From contig NC_134397.1 in NCBI RefSeq assembly GCF_050003625.1, forward strand, positions 72,829,551 to 72,893,550: a DNA stretch of 64,000 nt, written 5' to 3'. Positions 11,118 to 21,136 of the stretch are shown piece by piece. The stretch comes from Haematobia irritans. Its lineage: Eukaryota > Arthropoda > Insecta > Diptera > Muscidae. The position numbers and the translations under genes were made by a program. Below the pieces are notes generated by a model. The model saw only the letters and a list, made by a program, of their open reading frames with translations. It was not told the DNA's origin and did not search any database. Numbering within the stretch: the stretch's first letter is position 1; the number at the start of each line of letters is the position of its first letter.

Positions 11118-12592
11118 AAAAACAAGTATATACGGCCGCAAGTTCGGCCAGGCCGAATCTTATGTACCCACCACCATGGATTGCGTAGAAACTTCTACGA
11201 AAGACTGTCATCCACAATCGAATTACTTGGGTTGTGGTATCTTAAAACTTCTTATTCCTGCATGGTTGTTGGATACCATATACTAACATCACGTACCAAA
11301 TTTCAACCGAATGGGAAGTATTTTGCTCTTCCAAGGGGCTCTGGAGGTCAAATCTGGGGATCGGTTTATATGTGGCCTATATATAATTATGGACCGATAT
11401 CGACCAATTTTTGCATGGGAGTTTGAGGCCATATATTAACACCACGTACCAAATTTCAACTGAATCAGATGAATTTTGGTCTTCCAAGAGGTTCCGGAGG
11501 TCAAATCTGGTGATCGGTTTATATGGGGGCTATATATAATTATGAGCCGATGTGGACCAATTTTTGCATGGTTGTTAGAGACCATATACTAACATCACGT
11601 ACCAAATTTCAGCCATATCGGATAAAATTTGCTTCTCTTAGACGCCTCGCAAGCCAAATCGGGGGATCGGTTTATATGGGGGCTATATATTATTATGGAC
11701 CGATGTGGACCAATTTTTGCATGGTTGTTCGAGACCATATACTAACACCATGTACCAAATTTCAGCCGGATCGGATGAAATTTGCTTCTCTTAGAGGTCT
11801 CGCAAGCCAAATCGGGGGATCGGTTTATATGGGGGCTATATATAATTATGGACCGATGTGGACCAATTTTTGCATGGTTGTTAGAGACCATATACTGACA
11901 CCATGTACCAAATTTCAGCCGGATCGGATGAAATTTGCTTCTCTTAGGGGCCTCGCAAGCCAAATCGGGGGATCGGTTTATATGGGGGCCATATATAATT
12001 ATGGACCGATGTGGACCAATTTTTGCATGGTTGTTAGAGACCATACACTAACACCATGTACCAAATTTCAGCCGGATCGGATGAAATTTGCTTCTCTTAG
12101 GGGCCTCGCAAGCCAAATCGGGGGATCGGTTTATATGGGGGCTATATATAATTATGGACCGATGTGGACCAATTTTTGCATGGTTGTTAGAGACCATATA
12201 CTAACCCCTTGTACCAAATTTCAGCCGGATCGGATGAAATTTGCTTCTCTTAGAGGCCTCGCAAGCCAAATTTTGGGGTCCGTTTATATGGGGGCTATAC
12301 GTAAAAGTGGACCGATATGGCCCATTTGCAATACCATCCGACCTACATCAATAACAACTACTTGTGCCAAGTTTCAAGTCGATAGCTTGTTTCGTTCGGA
12401 AGTTAGCGTGATTTCAACAGACGGACGGACGGACGGACGGACGGACGGACGGACGGACATGCTCAGATCGACTCAGAATTTCACCACGACCCAGAATATA
12501 TATACTTTATGGGGTCTTAGAGCAATATTTCGATGTGTTACAAACGGAATGACAAAGTTAATATACCCCCCATCCTATGGTGGTGGGTATAA
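11118..12592 (+). mobile_element. HINE subfamily A element with 153-bp tandem array
   Basis: Starts AAAACAAGTATATACGGCCG and continues CGGCCAGGCCGAA, then TACCCACCACCATGG; it ends CTATGGTGGTGGGTATAAAA, so the subterminal parts are inverted. The centre (about 11340-12300) repeats a unit of exactly 153 bp; the word GGGGGATCGG recurs at 11661, 11814, 11967 and 12120. It is followed by (GGAC)n at 12420-12457 and a TA-rich spot ('atatatatac'). Subterminal inverted repeats, a central tandem array, and (GTCY)n and (TA)n tracts around a short core are known features of DINE-1/mini-me elements, the non-autonomous Helentron group. Because 153 is a multiple of three, a 388-codon frame runs through the array; it is a by-product of the repeat. 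Confidence 0.8.
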
Positions 12593-12597
12593 AAACT

Positions 12598-12668
12598 TTG
12601 GTCGAAGCAGGGATCGAACCCACGACCCTTGGCATGCAAGTCGGAACCACTGCACCACGGTGCCATTG
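12598..12668 (-). mobile_element. SINE1 tRNA-like head, fragment
   Basis: Reverse of the SINE1 head: ATCGAACCCACGACC (B-box region) and TGCACCACGGTGCC (start). No body or tail. Confidence 0.7.
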
Positions 12669-12675
12669 ATGACCA

Positions 12676-12950
12676 TAACAGGTACATAGGTCAGTGGTTA
12701 GTGTGTTGGCTTAGAAAGTGCATGGTCGGCGGTTCGATTCTCCGTCCAGGCGAAAGGTAAAAAAAAAATTTTAAAATTTATAAAATCGTATAATTTCTTC
12801 TACATTGTTGGTATTAAAGGAAAAGGTGTTAAGAACTAAAAAACATCGTGGATGTGAGAAAGATGTGAGGGAAAATGCAATTAGAGGGAAATGCAATTTT
12901 TTTGAGTTTGTCCTTATGAAATTGTTTTTACATCCTGGAAAAGAATAAAC
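12676..12950 (+). mobile_element. SINE2, tRNA-derived
   Basis: The head has A-box-like TAGGTCAGTGG and B-box GGTTCGATTCT at tRNA spacing, then CCGTCCAGGCGAAAGG. The body contains AATTTCTTCTACATTG, GTGTTAAGAACTAAAAAA and GTGAGAAAGATG. The same head and body occur at 30100-30930 (split) and, in a related form, inside the 975-bp elements at 32527, 46201 and 58895. Not a functional tRNA: there is no acceptor-stem pairing or anticodon arm I can defend. Confidence 0.65.
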
Positions 12951-13494
12951 GTTTATCACAAAAAGTATATACTTTTCTCCCAAATACACATCATTACAGC
13001 GAAAAGCAAATGAGAAACGAACTTTGTTTGTCTAAAATTTCGTTTGGGAGGAAAGAATTATTTTTTTGCGTGTATGTACTCGTTTTGAGTTGAAATCCAT
13101 GTTCACATGTTATGGATTTAATAATATAAAATATAATGAATTTAACAATAATGACATTGACATTTGAAAAATTATTCAAATCGAATTCGGCTGTGGTTAC
13201 CAAATGTGAGTGATGATTGCTAAATAACAGTTGAGAAATTTCTTTACGGTAGGTCGTATGTACCGATGTCAGGAAATATTTTTCATAGAACTGACATTTG
13301 GTTGTCACAACTATTTATCTTTCAACACACAAGAAAACTTATTGCAATTTTCACCAAATGGTTGTAGGGGACAAATAATATTCAACAATACTGGAAAACT
13401 ATTGAGACAACTTATATTATGTTCTGAGTGGCGAATATTTATTACTGCAAAGGTTTTCCAACCAATCTGTTTTCTGTGTGTGGCAACCGATATT
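12951..13494. other. unassigned non-coding DNA
   Basis: No repeat family or protein recognised. The overlapping open frames on both strands (12994-13308, 13231-13545) lack recognisable motifs. Confidence 0.4.
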
Positions 13495-13542
13495 TCAGGC
13501 TCACTTAGACTATTCAGTCCATTGTGCTACCACAGTGGTACT

Positions 13543-14192
13543 TAGGACTAAATATTGACAAACGATTGACGTGGAAGAAGCATATAAAATCTAAACGACA
13601 ACAGCTTGAAATTAAAACAAAGCGAATGTACTGGCTTCTAGGTCCAAGATCACAGTTGAGATTAGAAAATAAATTATTGCTATACAAAACAACATTAAAA
13701 CCAATTTGGACATATGGAATTGAACTTTGGGGTACAGCAAGCAACTCAAACGTTGAGATACTGCAAAGATATCAATCCAAAACGTTAAGGATGATTACAA
13801 GTGCACCGTGGTTTATAACCAACAAAAATATACACAAAGATCTTGATGTCCCAATGGTTCGAGATGTAATACGAAAAAGTAGTACAAATTACCTCAATAG
13901 ACCAAGTAACCACTCGAATGAAATGAATTAAAAAGACTGAAAAGACTTAGTGTTCTCGGCTTGCCCTTTTTAACATAAGTCAAAATTATATGTATATAGT
14001 CTGCAAATTTCATGGTATAAAAGTTATGTTTTTATGATATTAATTTTGTTTTTGAACAATTTCATCTAATGATTTAAGTTTAATGGAGCTTAACATAACT
14101 TGTCATGTATTGTAAATTCATCCAACCAATTTGCTTAATATTTGTGTATTGTAAATAGATTGCAAATAAAGATATAAAGAGAAAAAAAAAAA
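13543..14192 (+). mobile_element. Jockey-clade LINE, 5'-truncated, with poly(A)
   Basis: Contains the C-terminal end of a reverse transcriptase ORF, then an AT-rich 3' UTR with AATAAAGATATAAAGAG and a run of A at about 14181-14192. 5' truncation and a poly(A) end indicate target-primed reverse transcription. It sits inside a SINE1 copy, so it is younger than that SINE. Confidence 0.8.
13544..13931 (+). pseudogene. Jockey-type ORF2, C-terminal fragment of reverse transcriptase
   Basis: About 129 codons in one open frame, ending at a normal stop. It begins LGLNIDKRLTWKKHIK, then KRMYWLLGPRS, LLLYKTTLKPIWTYGIELWG, NSNVEILQRYQSKTLRMI and NAPW-like SAPWF. This is the thumb/connection region found after the catalytic core in Jockey, Doc, X-element and Juan type LINEs; there is no RNase H domain after it, as expected for Jockey. 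All catalytic motifs lie upstream and are absent because of 5' truncation. The frame itself is not interrupted, so the copy is fairly young. No start codon belongs to it. Confidence 0.8.
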
Positions 14193-14389
14193 GTTCAATG
14201 ACAAGGGATCTCCTTTTTATAACCGAGTCCGAACGGCGTTCCACATTGCAGTTGTGAAACACTCAGAAATGTCACCAGCATTACTGATGTGGGATAATCC
14301 ACCCCCGAAAAACTTTTTGGTGTTTGGTCGAAAATGTGTTTGAATCCACGACCCTGCAAGGCGGGCATGCTATGCACCACAGTGGCTCC

Positions 14390-14446
14390 TTAGTGATTTG
14401 TTAATTATAGTTTTTAAAATAAATAATACAATAAAAAAAAAAAAAA
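14390..14446. other. A-rich spacer
   Basis: Short link ending in a long A run (about 14431-14450) just before the next element. Confidence 0.4.
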
Positions 14447-16735
14447 AAAAAACAAGTAAGAAAAATCTAAAGTTGGGCGGGGCCGACTATACACCACTTT
14501 GTAGATCCACATTTTCGATACTATATCAAATCCGTCAACTATGTTATGTGCTATATATAAGTGCGTATGTTCCCATATACATATATTTAAATCTGACCCG
14601 ATCTAGACTTGTACAAAATCTATACACCTAAAACTTTAGTCGGCTAATGTCCAGGGATGGAACACAATGTTAGTACAAAACAAGTAAGGAAAGTCTAAAG
14701 TCGGGCGGGGCCGACTATATTATACCCTGCACCACTTTGTAGATCTAAATTTTCGATACCATATCACATCCGTCAAATGTGTTGGGGGCTATATATAAAG
14801 GTTTGTCCCAAATACATACAATTAAATATCACTCGATTTGGACAGAATTTGATAGACTTCTACAAAATCTATAGACTCAAAATTTAAGATGGCTAATGCA
14901 CTAGGGTGGAACACAATTTTAGTAAAAAATAAATATGGGAAATATTTAAATCTGAAGCAATTTTAAGGAAACTTCGCAAAAGTTTATTTATGATTTATCG
15001 CACGATATATATGTATTAGAAGTTTTGGAAAATTAGAGTCATTTTTACAACTTTTAGAATAAGCAGTGGCGATTTTACAAGGAAAATGTTGGTCGAAATC
15101 AGAAAAACATATATATGGGAGCTAAATCTAAATCTGAACCGATGTCAACCAAATTTGGCACGCATAGCTACAATGCTAATTCTACTCCCTGTGCAAAATT
15201 TGAACTAAATCGGAGTTAAAAATTGGCCTCTGTGGTCATATGAGTGTAAATCGGGCGAAAGCTATATATGGGATATATATCTAAATCTGAACCGATTTCA
15301 ACCAAATTTGGCACGTATAGCTATAATGATAATTCTACTCCCTGTGCAAAATTTCAACTAAATCGGAGTTAAAAATTGACCTCTGTGGTCATATGAATGT
15401 AAATCGGGCGAAAGCTATATATGGGAGCTATATTTAAATCTGAACCGATTTCAACCAAATTTGGCACGCATAGCTACAATGCTAATTATACTCCCTGTGC
15501 AAAATTTCAACTAAATCGGAGCAAAAAATTGGCCTCTGTGGTCATTTGAGTGTAAATCGGGCGAAAGCTATATATGGGAGCTATATCTAAATCTGAACGG
15601 ATTTCAACCAAATTTGGCACGCATAGCTATAATGCTAATTCTACTCCCTGTGCAAAATTTCAACTAAATCGGAGCAAAAACTTGGCCTCTGTGGGCAAAT
15701 GCGTGTAAATGGGGCGAAAGCTATATATGAGAGCTATATCTAAATCTGAACCGATTTGGCTGATATTTTGCAAGTTTTTCGAGACTCATAAAATATTCGG
15801 ATGTACGGAATTTGAGGAAGATCGGTTGATATACACGCCAATTATGACCAGATCGGTGAAAAATATATATGGCAGCTATATCTAAATCTGAACCGATTTT
15901 TTCCAAAATCAATAGGGATCGTCTTTGAGCCGAAACAGGAACCTACACCAAATTTTAGGAAAGGTGTATTTATGATTTATCGGTCGATAGATATGTATTA
16001 GAATTATAGGAAAATTGGAGTTATTTTTACAAGTTTTCGACTTAGCAGTGGCGATTTTATAAGGTACATGTGGGTATTTTGGCCATTTCTACCCAAATCG
16101 GAAAACTATATATATGGAAGCTACTCGTATATCTAAATCTGAAGCGAATTTGACATGCAGAGCTACAATGTTAATTCTACTCCCTGGGCAAAACTTCACG
16201 TAAATCGGATTACAACATTAACCTCTGTGGTCATATTACGGAAAATCGGGCGAAATATATATGGGAGCTATACCTAAATTTGAACCGATTTCAACGAAAA
16301 TTAGCATGCATATCAAGAACCATAATTCTACTCCCTGTGCAAAGTTTCAAGTAAATCTGAATAAAACTTTGGTCTCTGTGGTTGCATGTGTCTAAATCGG
16401 GCGAAAGATATATATGGGAGCTATATCTAAATCTGAACCGATTTCATACTTGACTATAGTACTTATTTTTCTCCTTGTGCAAAATTTCAACCAAATTGGC
16501 GTAAAACTCTGGCTTCTGGGGCCATATAATATCGGACGAAATATATATATGAGAGCTATATCTAAATCTGATCCGATTTCTTCCAAAATCAATAGGACAT
16601 GACTAGATCGACTCAGGGACCCACCCTGAGCATTATTGCCAAAGACACTAAGTGTCTATCTTGTCGCCTTCTGGGTGTTGCAAACATATGCACTAACTTC
16701 TAATACCCTGTTCCACAGTGCGGCGCAGGTTATAA
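14447..16735 (+). mobile_element. HINE subfamily B element with duplicated head and 153-bp array
   Basis: The head AACAAGTAAG..GGGCGGGGCCGACTATA occurs twice (14451 and 14682), so the copy starts with a partial tandem duplication of about 230 bp. The centre repeats a 153-bp unit: AAATCTGAACC recurs at 15130, 15283, 15436, 15589 and 15742. Unit words include TATATGGGAGCTATATCT, CAACCAAATTTGGCACG and CCCTGTGCAAAATTTCAACT. The end carries GACTAGATCGACTCAGGG, ACACTAAGTGT and GCGCAGGTTATAAAAATA. Its unit aligns by shared words with subfamily A (TATATGGG-GCTATAT, ACCGAT, CAAATTTCA, ATCGGA), so the two are related. No coding capacity. Confidence 0.8.
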
Positions 16736-17097
16736 AAATAAGCTTAAGACCCTAGCAGTCAAAGATTAAAATTATATTTATAATTTTGTTATAAATGTAA
16801 TTAATCGATAAATAAATAAAATAAAACAAACTCCTGTATGTTCTCTACTTTGTTTCTCTGGAAGCGGAATATATATAATTCAAAATTCTGAATTTGAAGA
16901 ATCCCATTTTAGAACCCAAATCGTTACCTGCTGGTGATTTACTAGACTTAATATTGAATAGCAAGTTTATCGTACCTTGATATAAAAGTTAGTTGAATTA
17001 GTTAATTTTTTTTAGTGAGAATCAAATTATAAATTGGAAAAGTATTTAAACTTTATTAGTAGTATTTAATTTTTATTAAAATTTTAATTGCGTCATA
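16736..17097. other. AT-rich flank of the satellite
   Basis: Non-coding. The last 100 bases become steadily richer in TTAAT and AAATT words before the pure array begins. Confidence 0.5.
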
Positions 17098-18963
17098 TTA
17101 AATTAAATTAAATTAAATTAAATTAAATTAAATTAAATTAAATTAAATTAAATTAAATTAAATTAAATCAAATTAAATTAAATTAAATTAAATTAAATTA
17201 AATTAAAATTAAATTAAATTAAATTAAATTACATTAAATTAAATTAAATTAAATTAAATTAAATTAAATTAAATTAAATTAAATTAAATTAAATTAAATT
17301 AAATTAAATTAAATTAAATTAAATTAAATTAAATTAAATTAAATTAAATTAAATTAAATTAAATTAAATTAAATTAAATTAAATTAAATTAAATTAAATT
17401 AAATTAAATTAAATTAAATTAAATTAAATTAAATTAAATTAAATTAAATTAAATTAAATTAAATTAAATTAAATTAAATTAAATTAAATTAAATTAAATT
17501 AAATTAAATTAAATTAAATTAAATTAAATTAAATTAAATTAAATTAAATTAAATTAAATTAAATTAAATTAAATTAAATTAAATTAAATTAAATTAAATT
17601 AAATTAAATTAAATTAAATTAAATTAAATTAAATTAAATTAAATTAAATTAAATTAAATTAAATTAAATTAAATTAAATTAAATTAAATTAAATTAAATT
17701 AAATTAAATTAAATTAAATTAAATTAAATTAAATTAAATTAAATTAAATTAAATTAAATTAAATTAAATTAAATTAAATTAAATTAAATTAAATTAAATT
17801 AAATTAAATTAAATTAAATTAAATTAAATTAAATTAAATTAAATTAAATTAAATTAAATTAAATTAAATTAAATTAAATTAAATTAAATTAAATTAAATT
17901 AAATTAAATTAAATTAAATTAAATTAAATTAAATTAAATTAAATTAAATTAAATTAAATTAAATTAAATTAAATTAAATTAAATTAAATTAAATTAAATT
18001 AAATTAAATTAAATTAAATTAAATTAAATTAAATTAAATTAAATTAAATTAAATTAAATTAAATTAAATTAAATTAAATTAAATTAAATTAAATTAAATT
18101 AAATTAAATTAAATTAAATTAAATTAAATTAAATTAAATTAAATTAAATTAAATTAAATTAAATTAAATTAAATTAAATTAAATTAAATTAAATTAAATT
18201 AAATTAAATTAAATTAAATTAAATTAAATTAAATTAAATTAAATTAAATTAAATTAAATTAAATTAAATTAAATTAAATTAAATTAAATTAAATTAAATT
18301 AAATTAAATTAAATTAAATTAAATTAAATTAAATTAAATTAAATTAAATTAAATTAAATTAAAATAAATTAAATTAAAATAAAATAAATTAAATTAAATT
18401 AAATTAAATTAAATTAAATTAAATTAAATTAAAATTAAATTAAATTAAATTAAATTAAATTAAATTAAATTAAAATTAAATTAAATTAAATTAAATTAAA
18501 TTAAATTAAATTAAATTAAATTAAATTAAATTAAATTAAATTAAATTAAATTAAATTAAATTAAATTAAATTAAATTAAATTAAATTAAATTAAATTAAA
18601 TTAAATTAAATTAAATTAAATTAAATTAAATTAAAATAAATTAAATTAAAATAAAATAAAATAAATTAAATTAAATTAAATTAAATTAAATTAAATTAAA
18701 ATTAAATTAAATTAAATTAAATTAAATTAAATTAAATTAAATTAAATTAAATTAAATTAAATTAAATTAAATTAAATTAAATTAAATTAAATTAAATTAA
18801 ATTAAATTAAATTAAATTAAATTAAATTAAATTAAATTAAATTAAATTAAATTAAATTAAATTAAATTAAATTAAATTAAATTAAATTAAATTAAATTAA
18901 ATTAAATTAAATTAAATTAAATTAAATTAAATTAAATTAAATTAAATTAAATTAAATTAAATT
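17098..18963. repeat. (AAATT)n pentanucleotide satellite, about 1.87 kb
   Basis: About 370 tandem copies of AAATT. Long stretches, such as 17233-18360, show no deviation. Rare changes are single inserted A's that shift phase, and AAAATA variants clustered near 18361-18385 and 18634-18665. The unit contains the self-complementary AATT, so either strand can fold. No gene. Confidence 0.97.
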
Positions 18964-19320
18964 ATTAACGGTTTCATCAATATTAAAGAATTTTTTAGAA
19001 TTATTGAAGCCAAGTTTACTCTAGACAAACAATATTTTCTTTCATGTTAAGATACCAAGTTTTAAGTCGAAAGATTTCATTGAAAAGTTGATCGAATTTT
19101 GGACAAGAAAAAAACTTTATATCAAATGCGTCTTCTTTGCTAAGCAAAATTCGCACACGTATTTTAAGGACATGTAACTCTTTCGCCTCACGACAATATA
19201 TTTTTTGGTATATATTAAGCAAGAGAAATATATTGCGATCGTTCTTGCTATGAGAAATGTACATTCTCAGTATTCATACATCAAAAACAACCTGGATTTA
19301 TGGTAGTTTCTCTTCGTTTA
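18964..19320. repeat. fragment of a CAC-type element interior (CAC-2 family)
   Basis: Words TTCATTGAAAAGTT, TTTTGGACAAG, TGCGTCTTCTTTGCTAAG and CTCACGACAA occur in the same order at about 55060-55280 and 60140-60310. Ends are not visible here; the left side is overwritten by the satellite. Confidence 0.6.
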
Positions 19321-20822
19321 AGATTCCCAACAAAATTCCTTAAGTGCATTTACCTCAAAAAAAAATCAGCAAAAGCGGTCTCGTACACAGGTAATAATAG
19401 GTAGAGAACAAAGAGCAATTGTTCAATATTATTTTAAAAAATTAAAAGATGCAATTTGCTATGTTCTTTTCTCTCCTTCTCTTTCTCACTCTCTTTCTCT
19501 ATCTCACCGTTAAATCACAGAGGGTAAAAATAAATCCCAGTAAATCGCAATACTAGCACTTTTACCATGAAGCCTGCAGCCTGCTTTTTTTTGCACACTA
19601 CACTCAACCACCCCAAAAAGATTTCCAATGAAATCCTACCAAAAACAATCGGCATAGAATTTAAGGGATGCAAAAACCCAGGGACAAACCAAAGAAACAA
19701 ATTTTTACAACATCCCTGGTAAGACCGGAGAAGAAGAAGCGAGAACAAAACACGCCAAACGTTGAAGCGTAGTAGGCAAATAAACCGTACAAGGTTAAAC
19801 TTCTAAACTACCACTTCACAACAATAGTGTCTGGACCAGTGCCGACCGCCAGTTGCATTCATCTGAGTCAGCAGGCAAAGCCGGAATAAATCCAACCAAC
19901 ACGAGCAGTTTGCAGCAGCATGTCTATTGCGACGATGACGATAAAAAGGAATAATGGGAGGCCAAAGTTAGTGAAAGGCAAAGCTTTCGAAATGGCATAC
20001 ATGTCGCGTTTTTTCAACCTTGTCGACAATTGCTCTCAAGCCAAAAAACCAACAATGTGGCAGGACTTCAGGATATATTTGATGAACATTTTAAATGGCT
20101 ATGGTTCTCATTGATGCACCCTTTTTGGAAAACCATGACATGACCAAAACCTAAAACTGGTGACTGGCTAGGTTATTCATTGCTTTATTTAACCACACTC
20201 ATTCATACAGCCAGCCAGCCAGCTTTTGTAAACTCTATCCATTGATTGTTGAGTTCAAAATTTATCAAAGGATTAAAGTCACACCACCACTACCACCATG
20301 ATCAGGCTACAACTCTCAAAAATAAATTTCAAAGAGAAACAATCACGATTTATGGAATATTAATTTTCCTTGTATTGTTTGTCCTGAAGCGTTACGAAAT
20401 TTGTTTCCTTGTCTCTTCTTAATGGCACAAGCCAAGACAGTCGTGTATTTTTAATCGATAGTAGGTGGTAAAGAAAACAGGTGTAACCAATACTCAACAA
20501 GGTGAGATGAGAGAATTGTTCCAGTTTACTATTTGGTTAAACACCTCTTCGTATGGATATCCTTGAGGTGAGAAAACTACCTGGCTGCCACACATATGAG
20601 AAACCACACTTGAGCGACCTTAACATAATTATGGTCGATTAAGAAGAAAATGTTTTTACCTAGGACGGAGAAAGCCCTAAGGTAAATTTTATCATCCATC
20701 CAAATGATTTGGAAAATTTCTTTATGTAATCACCTCTAATAAAGAGCTAAACTATTTCCAAGGGATGTCTTATGTAAATCAGTTTGAAGAAATTCTCGCT
20801 AAGGCGGATGATACACAGAACA
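19321..20822. other. low-repeat DNA, possibly host sequence
   Basis: More balanced base composition and no match to the repeat families in this window. A CT-rich tract lies at about 19465-19505. The open frames at 19515-19748 (-) and 19920-20114 (+) show no domain. No splice-flanked exon could be defended. Confidence 0.4.
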
Positions 20823-21000
20823 AAATATCACCATAATATGGATTGCGTAGAAACTTCTACTAAAGACTGTCACCCACAATCGAATTACTTGTGTTGTGGT
20901 GATACTTAACGATGGCAAGGTATCTTAAAACTTCTTAACATCGTCTTCTAAATTGGAAGTTAATCTAGAGTCTAGAGCCAGAATGAAATATGGGGGGCTA

Positions 21001-21136
21001 GGTTAGGTTAGGTTAAAGTGGCAGCCCGATTAAGATTCAGGCTCACTTAGACTATTCAGTCCATTGTGATACCACATTAACTAAAAGTACCTATTACATA
21101 TGGGCACTTCTAGTTTTAACCGCTGAACCTTCTTGA
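21001..21136 (-). other. LINE 3' UTR and TAACC tail, shared with SINE1
   Basis: Read on the plus strand it starts GGTTAGGTTAGGTT, then TGGCAGCCCGAT, then CAGGCTCACTTAGACTATTC and AGTCCATTGTGATACCACAT. The last blocks are identical to the tail of SINE1 copies at 34227 and 41980. This is where the LINE reverse transcriptase is expected to start copying. Confidence 0.9.

Larger units (their letters stand above)
13495..14389 (-). mobile_element. SINE1 copy split by a LINE
   Basis: The SINE tail is at 13495-13542 (CAGGCTCACTTAGACTATTC) and the rest at 14194-14389 (body GACAAGGGATCTCC, then the tRNA-like head up to GTGGCTCC). The part between is a 5'-truncated Jockey-type LINE. About 45 bp of SINE is missing at the insertion site, and the head has lost part of its A-box region. 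Confidence 0.8.

Noticed and set aside
11523..12689. A 388-codon open frame with 51-residue repeats
   Set aside because: It runs through the 153-bp HINE array; 153 is divisible by 3, so one stop-free unit gives a long frame. The same happens in reverse and in other HINEs (28906-29478, 57143-57598). The peptide has no known fold and the frame enters the (GGAC)n tract and a SINE head.
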